In this document: in pieces, positions 1 to 9,400 of the stretch | Layout of the letters: every line of letters begins with the position of its first letter | How positions within the stretch are numbered: position 1 is the stretch's first letter | NCBI GenBank assembly: GCA_026770585.1 | Contig: MU646500.1 | Location: forward strand, 153,060-164,797 | Length of the DNA stretch: 11,738 nt | Direction of reading: 5' to 3' | Source of the DNA: Baffinella frigidus | Taxonomy: Eukaryota > Cryptophyceae > Cryptomonadales > Baffinellaceae | Position numbers and translations under genes: made by a program | The notes under the pieces: model-generated | Databases searched by the model: none | What the model was told of the DNA's origin: nothing | Seen by the model: the letters and a program-made list of their open reading frames with translations, nothing else

Positions 1-60
1 GGGTTTGGGGTTTTAGGGTTTGGGGTTTGGGGTTTGGGGTTTGGGGTTTCGGGCTCAGGA
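1..60 (+). repeat. Telomere-like repeat, TTTGGGG variant
   Basis: The tract has about six near-perfect TTTGGGG units with one TTTTAGGG, in intron 22. Confidence 0.9.
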
Positions 61-62
61 CG

Positions 63-85
63 CCTTATCGAGGAACCAGCCCGCC
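63..85 (-). pseudogene. Truncated copy of exon 22, 3' end
   Basis: TTCCTCGATAAG followed by GC repeats the last bases of exon 22 (TTTCTCGATAAG|GT). It lies downstream in the transcript, keeps the donor side only, and the donor has changed to GC. Intron sequence CCTGTGCAGGATAT near 162-180 is also echoed near 105-118. Confidence 0.6.
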
Positions 86-190
86 CCCCAATCCCCCAAC
101 ATCATATCCTGCACAGCCCCAAAACCAAACCCCAACCCCCCGCCTCAAATCCAACCCCCAAACCGTATATCCTGCACAGGAGGGGACGAC

Positions 191-385
191 CTTATCGAGA
201 AACCTGCCCGTCCCCCTTGCAAGCTTGGAGTACCCAAGATAGTCCTTGTAGACGGTGGCTGGCCCGAAGTGTGGGGGGGAGACTAGGCGGCGCGCCCCGC
301 TGGGGGCGGTCTTGGAACGGGAGGGGATCCAGGCTGGGTACGCCAGCATCGCTGCGGATGTCTCGATCGTTGTCTTGTCCACCAC
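191..385 (-). CDS. HRQ1: HRQ1 exon 22
   Basis: 65 codons starting [14 protein letters not shown]. The end, near [20 protein letters not shown], resembles the family's 'V--GY-KI-RG---ILD-V'. Acceptor ACACCAG|GTGG, donor GATAAG|GTCGTC. The middle (residues about 875-897) is Ser/Pro/Arg-rich and not alignable from memory. The gene continues beyond the left edge. Confidence 0.72.
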
Positions 386-409
386 CTGGTGTGTGCCCTT
401 TGATGTTAC

Positions 410-444
<35 letters not shown>

Positions 445-3400
445 CCTCTCTCTCACCCCCCCACACTTTCTTATGCAGGGAAGACGAGCGGTCTCGAACG
501 TTGTTTTGTCCACCACCTGTGTTTCGACTTTGGGGGTTGGGGTTTAGGGTTTAGGGGTTGGGGGTTGGTGGTTGGGGTTTCAGGTGTGGGGTTGAGGGTT
601 TGAGGTTAGGGTTTCAGGATAAGGGTTGAGGGTTGAGGGTTGAGGGTTGAACCGAGGTGTAGTAGTCAGTCCTGACAGGCCCTTTCGTGATCGCGATTCT
701 TGTCGAGAAGTCCAGGGACGTCACCAGGAACCTGCTTTACGTTGAGCGTTTAGTGTTGAGTGTTTATCTTTAGGGTTCAGGGTTTAGGGTTTAGGGTTAA
801 GGGTTTGGTGTTTTTGGTTTGGGGTTTGGGGTGTATGGTTTAGGGTTTGGGGTTTAGGGTTTGGAGTTATGTGTTTAGTGTTTAGTGCTGAGTTTTTGGT
901 GTTTAGTGTTCAGTGTTTTGTGTCTAGCAATGAGTGTTTAGGGTTTAGGGTTTAGGGTTTAGGGTTTAGGGTTTAGGGTTTAAGGTTTAAGGTTTAGGGT
1001 TGAGACGTGCGGCCGTTGTTCATGTACGTGGCGCCTTCGTAGATTTGATAGAAGGCATTCCACTCCTCCACCTCCTCCAGCGTCGTCATTATCCCGCCAA
1101 TGTCCACCTGGGTCAGGCTTTCGGGGGTGAGGGTTTGGAGTTTGGGTTCCACCCGTCCCCCACATCACCAACAACCACTGAATTACCACCAACACCACCA
1201 ACAATAACCGAATTATCAATGACTAACTACTTGACAATCTCTGGAGGCACCTGGATGCGCCAGCGGTGCTCGTCAAGGCAGCGAAGGCGGACGTCTCTCG
1301 CCAGGATTTGGGTTTCGGGTTTCGGGTTTCAGGTTCACCCGCCCCCCTCATCACCAAATTGAGGCTTCAAGGTTTAGGGTTCAGGGTCTAGGGTCTACGG
1401 TCAACGGTCTAGAGTTTAGTGACTAGTGAATTTTCCTAAGATTTAGGAACCTGGATACGCCAGCGATGCTCGTCAAGACAGCGAAGGCTGACGTCTCTTG
1501 CCGGGTGTGCTTCTCCGCAGAACGTCAGGTGCCCTGACGATCCCAGCGGCAGCAGGCTACCCAGGCTTTCGTGCCCGTTCTGCCGAAGAGAGAAAAAAGG
1601 GTCAGGTATCTGTGCATTAGCCATGTGCGCTCATCGCGTGGTGTCCTGCCCTGCCCCTAAACCCGACACCTTCAACCCTTGACCCTGAACCGGGTCGCGT
1701 GCAGGGGCCTTCAAACAGGCAATGAACGCACTTTCGCTCGAGAGAGGCAGGGGACTGTGAAGAATGGGCCAATCTGACCGTAAGCCACGGAGCAAAACCA
1801 GCAAGGCCGCCATATTGGTTTCGATCCGAGATGAACGCAGTCAGGGGCTGTGCCTGACAGTCAGGGGCTGTACAGTCAGGGGCTGTGCCTGGACGAGTCG
1901 CTGCACACAGGCGTCGAAGCCCCTGCCTCTTGCCAGCATCGCGCGCTGTTCCGAGGACGCTCCTGCTGCGGGGGGGGGGGGGCAGGCTGGTGGTCAGAAA
2001 GCACGTACGCCATGAGTACGAGGTCTACACATCCACCAAGTCCTATTGCATCGCGCGCTGTTCTGAGAGTGTCGAGGACGCTCCTGCCGCGGAGGGAGGG
2101 GGGGGGTCAGAAGGAAACATCCAATCCGGGCAGGTACAAAACCTGGCCGGTGTAGTCAACCGTCGTACGGGGGGACTCTCTATCGGCAAGAAATGCCACC
2201 CTGCCCAGCGTTGCGCGTTTCTGTGAGTTGCAAGGACGCTCCTGCCGCGGAGGCATGCGTACGAGGTGGGGGTCAGAAAGTACTCCCGGGGGAGGGTCCC
2301 ATAAACGGAGGGGTTCGACTGAGACAGCTTTCCGAGTGGGCCGAGGAAGCTCATGGTGCTGGGAAATGAGGGTGCACACCTGTAGGAGCGGCAGTGGACT
2401 CCTCCGCTGCCCTCGCGAGCATGCGGCAGCCCCCACGCTCAACGCTAAACCCTGAACGCTAAACACTAAGAACCCCAACCCTGCGCAATGGCGAAAGTAG
2501 GGTGATGCCGAAGTGCCTAACTGAGGGTGCGCACCCGCAAGAGCGGCGGTGCCCCGCTGCTCGCGAGGTGCTGGGGTGCGCTCCTCCGCTCTCCTCGCGA
2601 GCGTGAGGTAGGCCTACTAAACAATACACCCTGAACCCTGAACACTTGACCCTCAAACCCTGAACCGTTAACCGTTGACCCTGAACGCTGAACGCTGAAC
2701 GCTGAACTCTGAACGCTGAACGCTGAACTCTGAACCCTGAACCCTCAACAGTAAATGCGCACCCGCAGCGGTGGTGCCCCGGCGGTGTGCTCCTCCGCTG
2801 CCCTCACGAGCGTGCGGCAGTCCCCACCCTTCCTCTGGAGGGTTCGAGAAGATCTGCGGCCAAGAATGTACTTTGTTTAGAGAGCAGGGTGCTGAAGTGC
2901 TTGGTGTGTCTCTTAACTAAGGTGTCCGCGGGAGCGTGCGGCAGCCCCCACCCTTCCCGGAGGATTCGAGAAGATCTGCCGCCGATAGTGTTAGGGTTCA
3001 GGGTTCAGGGGGCGGGTTTCAGGGTTTGGGGGTTTGGGTTTCGGGTTTCGGGTGTCGGGTTTCGGATTTCAGATTTCGTAGTTAGGGTTTCGGGAAAGCG
3101 ACACCTCTCGGTCATGCCGTTCGGGGCTGCGAGGCTCCTCCTTGGGTACACCACAGCCAGGGAGTTCAGGGTTTTGTGGTTAGGGTTTAGGATTCAAGGT
3201 TTAGGGAAAGCGACTGGGTGTCGCGATAGGTGTGGGTTTCAGGAAAGCGACACCTCCCTGTCGGAGCTGGGTTCCGTTTCGGGTGTCGATTTTCGGGTTT
3301 CGGGAGAGCGACACCTGTCTGTCGGCACTGTCGGGGTTGAGTGGCTCCTCGTTGGCCGCGCACAGCAGATGCGGCACCATTAGGTCCTGCTTCATTGATT

Positions 3401-6400
3401 GATCGTCAGATGCGTCAGACGTCAGGTGCCTGCTTGCTAGCAAAGAGATGTGGCACCACTAGGTCCTGAGCCTCACACGAACAAGGTCAGGATACGTCCC
3501 GATTGATGCGTCAGAGTACCAACGTCAGGAGCCATGCTTGCTTCCATGCTCGCTTGCTAGCGCAGAGGAGGTGTGGTACCATCAAGTCCTGCTTGATTGA
3601 TCAATCGTGAGATGCATCTCGCGAGACGCCAGACCACCATCAGGGTCTGCCGTGCGCTTTGTCACCTACCAGGTCTCAGGTATTGCAGGATATCTTATCA
3701 CGAACCTTGTCCTGAGGTACCGCAGGACAAGGTTGGCGCAAGTCCTGATTGATGCGACAGAGCACCACCGTCAGGAGCCATGCGTGCTTGCTTGCTCGCC
3801 CAGAGCAGCTGCGGCACCATTGGGTTCGGGTTTGAGGGTTGGGGGTTGGGTTTGAAATTTGGGGTTTAGGGTTTAGGGTTTAGGGTTTAGGGTTTAGGGT
3901 TTAGGGTTTAGGGTTTAGGGGTTCAGGGTTTAGAGGTTAGGGTTTAGGGTTTAGGGTTTAGGGTTTGGGGGTTTCGGGTTTCGGGTGTAGCGTTCAGGGT
4001 TAAGAGTTGAGGGTTAAGAGTTGAGCGTTGAGGGTTTAAAGTTTGAAATCTGGTTCAGGAGATCGAGGCGCGTGCCCTCACTAGGGAGAGTGAAGAGCCT
4101 CTCCGGATACTATGAAAACATTCAGGGGCTAGGGGCTAGGGGTTAGAGGTTAGGGGTTGGAGACCCTTATCAATTCCAACACGGTTTTCGGGTTCAAAAC
4201 GCTGATTGAGCAGGTCGAGTGCCCTCATCAGGGAGAGTGAAGAGCTTTTCCGTTGACACTTGCACTTTGCTCATGAAGTTGACACACATACTGTATGCCC
4301 CCACGGTGTCTCCTCCCCCTCCTCCCTCAACCATACACGAAACCCTTAATCCCATCATGTTCCAAACCTGATTCAGGAGATCGAGGCGCGTGCCCTCACT
4401 AGGGAGAGTGAAGAGCTTTTCCGGATTTTTGAGGAAGTACTGGTCGATCGGAGAGTCCCACGCCACATAGATGGACAGTGACCGTTCCTGAAGACGGTTT
4501 ACTACACGTCAGCGCCGTTGCATCTTTGGTTACGTTGCAACCATCGCCACACGTCAGCGCAGTGTTACCACACGTCAGTCCTGTAGATGGACAGCTCTTG
4601 AGGAAGGACTGGTCGATCGGAGAGTCCCACGCGACATAGATGGACAGTGACCTTTCCTGATGAAGGTTTACCACAAGTCAGCCGGTTTACCACACGTCGG
4701 CGCTGACCCCCCCAAAATAGATGGACAGTGACAGTTCCTTGGGCCGTTTTACCACACGTCAGGGCCGCTTTACCACACGTCAGTGTTGTAGATGGACAGC
4801 GACCGCTCCTGACACCGTTTTACCACGCGGCAGTGCTGACGGGGTGTCTTGTCTGCGGGCTGCTGATCATTCCACTTTTGAAAGCACTATACCTAGGGCC
4901 CTGTGATGGTCCTAGGGGCTGGGGCGCTTTCTTATGAAAACGGTACCCCTGTACTGCAAGAGCTCTTGCCCTAACAGCTGCAACTGCTCCAATCTACTCC
5001 AACGTCTCCAACTAGGCCGATCTTTGCAGAGGTCGGGACCACACGTGAGTGCCGACGGGTGTTGTGTTTGCGCTGCTGCTGACCCACATTATGAAAGCCC
5101 AGAGTACTGAAATAGCTCCAAGCAGCTCCAACAGCTCTGACTACGGTGAAAGCGTCTGTCTGTTGGCAGCAGGGGGGAGAACATAACCTGTCTTCGACCG
5201 GCGCGGCCAACCTGCTGGGACAGCAAGGCAGTCGAGCGCTGGAACCCCAGGTGGAGCGTCGTATCAATACTCCCCCCATCAGGAGAGGGGGGGGACGATG
5301 GAGGAGGGATAGATCTGTCTTCGGCCGGTATGAAGAGGGAGGAGGCCCGAAGAGGGAGGAGGAAGAGGGAGGAGGCGGTGGTGCATGTAGGGGTAGTGAT
5401 GAAGCGGCAGGAGGTTTCGAAACCCGAAAACCTATCCCCGAAAGCCTGAGACATGAGTTACGCGAGGGACCTGTCGTCGGCCGGCGCGGCCAGCCTGCTG
5501 GAAGAGCGAGGCGATCGAGCGCTGGAACCCCAGGTGCAGCGTTGCGTCGATGCTCCCCACATCGACCCCAAGCTCGAGAGCGTTGGTGGCAGCCGCCCCG
5601 CGCAGATCGTTCCCGAAGAGCCTTGCTTCGACATTGCGACGCTGCTCCGATGAGTAGCCCCCCCGATACGACATCACTGTGTCCACCTGCCCGCGCGGAC
5701 AGAGCCACGTCAGTCTTCTTCTTCTTCTTCTTCTTCTTCTTCTTCTTCTTCTCCTCCTTCTTCTTCTTCGTGTCCTTCTTCCCAGTGTGGGACACAGCGG
5801 TAAGTGAACTGTGGGGGACAGGGCCACTGAGTGTATGGTTCAGGTTTCAGGGTCGAGGGTGTAGGGTTTGTGGTTGGAGGTGCTGACAAGGTGGTGGTGT
5901 CCGGAGGCCTGGAGTGCCTCTTGACAGTACTGCAGCAACAGAAGAAGAAACAATATTTTTTTAGGGAGATTCTCGGAATGAGCTTTTGGCTGTGTGCCAG
6001 GGCGCCATTTCTGAAAATCTCAATGGTTCCCGATATTTGGTTGGAAGTAGGGAGGAAGAGGGGTGCAGACAAGGTGGTGGTGTCCCGAAGCCTGGAGCGC
6101 CCCCTCTACTATTTGGTCCCCACACTGATGTGCTATTCGAGCCTGACAGAAGAAGAAGAACACAGACAAGAACCCAGCGGGGGATGAGGAGAAGAAAGAG
6201 GGGTGATGACAAGGTGGTGTTGTTGTTGGGTGGAGGTGTAGGGTTGGGGGTGCAGACAAGGTGGTGGTGTCCGGAAGCCTGGAGCGCCTCTTGACAGTAC
6301 TGCAGCACCAGCTCCGAAAGCTTCCTGTCGTGCCGAGGCGGGTCCGTTGTAAGTCTCGCAGACTATTGGACCACTCAACTTAAGACTCCAGAGTACTAAA

Positions 6401-9400
6401 GAAGACGAAGACGAAGAAGAGGAAGATGAACAACAACAAGAAGAAGAAGAAGAACAACAACAACAACAATATCAAGAACACGAACAAGAAGACAAAGACG
6501 AAGGGGAATAAATTAAGAAAAATAACAAGAAGGTGTGGGGGTGCATGATCTTGGTAAACATTTTCTTCATGGCAAAGAAGAAGAAAGGGGAGGAGGACCT
6601 GGCGGTGCAGAAGGTGATGGTGCGGAGGCCTTTCTCTCCCTGTCAGTCTCACTTAGGCTAATACTTAGCCGAATTTGCCTGTTTGAAGTCGAGCATCAAC
6701 ATCGAAAACGTAGAGGGATGCAAGGAGGACCGGGTGGTGCAGAAGGCGATGGTGCGGAGGCCGTGCCTGACCAGCTCTGCGAACAACTGCGCCACCTGTT
6801 CCAGGCGCCAAGTCTCATCAGGCCAACCCTCTGTGTACTCGACATGTCTCATGAGGGCAAGCCTCCCTTACTCCATCCAAATGTGCGGAGGCCGTGCCTG
6901 ACCAGCTCTGCGAACAGCTGCGCCACCTGCCGATCCACCATCTCGAATCAGGTGCGAGACTGTCTCATCAGGCAAACTCTCCCTTTACTCCGTCCAGGTC
7001 GGCACGATAGACCCGGAAATTGATGTATGCATACGCAGTTGACCGATACCAAAAACACACCCATACGCTGTGATAAGATACCTCTCCAATCGAAGACAGG
7101 CGGGCTTCGGTGAACTCACCAGAAATCACCTGCCACGCGCTCCACTGCTGATCCAGTCGAGCGATGTCTCACCAGGTGTCCCTTCGTGGCCAACTGTGTG
7201 GTCAAAATATACACAGGTTATGCATCTAGGTTATGGTGCACGGACCTCCCCGATAGAAGACAGCCTCGCTTCGGTGAACTCATCAGGAATCGCCTGCCAC
7301 GCGCTCCACTGATCCATCCCCCCCATCCTTCCCCCCCCAAGAACCCCTCTCCCCGTCCCCCCGGGCTTGTCCCCGGGACTCGGCACATCGCCCGCACTCG
7401 CATCGCCCGCACTCGCACTCCCTCCAGCAGGCGAGGGGGGCAGGATGACTATCCCTCCACCAGCATCCCCTTTCGCGTTCCCTCCCTCCACCACCTCCGC
7501 CACTCCCGCCTTTCCCTTTGCCGCCTTTTCCCCTCCCGTGCATTCCATTTCAATGTTTTCCTCTCCCGCCTTTTCCTTCCCCGGCGTTTCCTTTTCCTTT
7601 CCCCCCGAAGCAGCGCCCCCACGCCCAGCAGCCTCCCAGCGTGCCATCCACTCTTGCATCTCATCCCCCATCAACGACGATCCGAGAGAGGCACTCTTAT
7701 CGGCGCCCCGCGCGGCAGGAACAGACTCATCCGCACCAACCGCGTGTTCTCCTCCTGATTTCCCCCCTTGGATGTTGCCTTTCGCAGAGTTGACTTTGGC
7801 GTTGTTGACTTTGGCGTTGTCGAACCTGGACGAATTGACTTTGGCAGAGTTGCCTTTTGGGCGGTTCTGGAGGAAGGCGGGCTTGAGGGGAGGGTTCCAG
7901 AGGACGAAGGTCTTGGCCCCGCATGGCGACCCGTCTTTCGATACCACCTGACAAACCACCAATCAAGACAGTCACCACCCAAGACAGTCACCAACCAAGA
8001 CAGTCACCATCCCACGACAGTCAGCGCCCAAGACAGTCACCGACTAAAATAGTCACCAATCGAGAAGCGGTCACTCTAGCCACGAACCAAGAAGGTTTAT
8101 TGTTTAGGGGTGTTACTTTACATTCAGTGCCCAACATGCAGGGGCTTTGCTCTCAGGGTTTAGTTGTAGGGTTTCGGGTGGGACCTCAAAGGCAGCAGGG
8201 TCGATGCCCGTGAGCTGAGAGATGTGCGAGGCTGGCTCCGCGAGGGTGGCCGAACACGCCAGGAACAGGGGGGTTGATCCGTACACCGCGCACAGCCTGC
8301 AAACAGGATTTGGGATTCAGGGTTCAGGGGTTTAGCCAGCGTCAGGTTTCCGGGTTCAGGGTTCAAGGTTGCGAGTTTGAGGATTGGGGATTGGGGATTG
8401 GGGGTTAGAGGCACACGGCGGGAAGAGGGTTCGTACAGATCCGTACACTGCGCAGAGCCTGCTTCCGGGTTCAGGATTCAGGATTCAAGATGGGGTATTT
8501 GGGGGTTAGAGCGTCGCTGAACACGCCGGGAACAGGGGAGAGTCCCCATACACCCAGCACAGCCTGCGTGAGGGCTACAGTCTTCTTCATGGTTTGAAGT
8601 TTGGGGTGTGGGGTTTGGGGAGAGGTAGAACCTGCGGAGGCGGCGGATAACGAGAGCCACGTGCGCCCCGAACGCCCCCACGTACATATGCGCCTCGTCG
8701 ATCACCTGCAGCGGCGTCATGTGTGTGGGGTGAGGGGTGTGGGGTGAAGGATTCGTGTTAGGGGGGTCAGGGTTAGGGTTAGGGTTGAGGATGTGTTGAG
8801 GGTTGCGCCCCGAATGCCCCCATGTACGAACATGTGCTCCTCTTCGATCACCTGCAGTGCCGCAGGGATGGGGGGGGGGTTACTGTCACGGTTTTGGTAT
8901 GCAGGGTTAGGGTCAGGGCTAGGGTTGGGGCTTCAGAGTTGGTGGTTGGGGTTTAGGTTTTCGGGTTTCGGATTTTGGGCTTCGGATCTCGGATCTCTTG
9001 TCTCTTGACTCGGGTCTCGGCTTTCCGGGTTCCGGGATGGGGGCAGACCACGAACTTGAGAGAGGAGAGGAGGGCAGCATGGTCCTTGTGTCTCGGGAGG
9101 ATCGAGACGTGAAGCATGTCCGGGTTCGTCAGGACCACGCTCGCTCCTCTCACGATCCCTGCGCTCACGTGAAACACGATTAAACGCTAAACCCTACACT
9201 TTGATGAGTTCTCAGGCGCGGGGAGGGAGCAACACGATCGCTCCCCGCAAAATCCCTTCCCTCATCCCGGGAAAACATAAATTAAATCACGGGAGTATCG
9301 AGACGTGGAGCGTGTCGGGGCTGGTTAACACCACGCTTGCCGACCTCACGATCCCAGGTTTCGGGTTTCGGGTTTCGGGATTCAGGTTTAGGATTGAGGG

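Noticed and set aside
1-60. A real chromosome end
   Set aside because: The tract is short and degenerate, and similar tracts occur throughout the window in both orientations inside introns.
34-603. Long plus-strand reading frame through the telomere-like and CT repeats
   Set aside because: Its composition follows the repeats, no domain is visible, and it overlaps exon 22 on the other strand, which fits the helicase family.
5655-5672. Possible frameshift at a run of seven C in exon 14
   Set aside because: Counting the bases gives Tyr-Arg-Gly-Gly-Tyr in frame, as expected for the family.
5146-5886. Plus-strand 246-codon frame with a poly-Phe run, and minus-strand frames with poly-Lys/Arg/Glu
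   Set aside because: These are translations of the (CTT)n microsatellite and of the antisense of exon 14 and its relic.
7367-7951. Plus-strand 194-codon Pro/Ser-rich frame
   Set aside because: It is antisense to exon 11. The minus-strand frame contains DGSPCG and WNPP and is phase-matched to neighbouring exons.
7967-8062. CRISPR-like array
   Set aside because: Units are only 16-17 bp with 4-6 variable bases and lie in an intron. This is a minisatellite.
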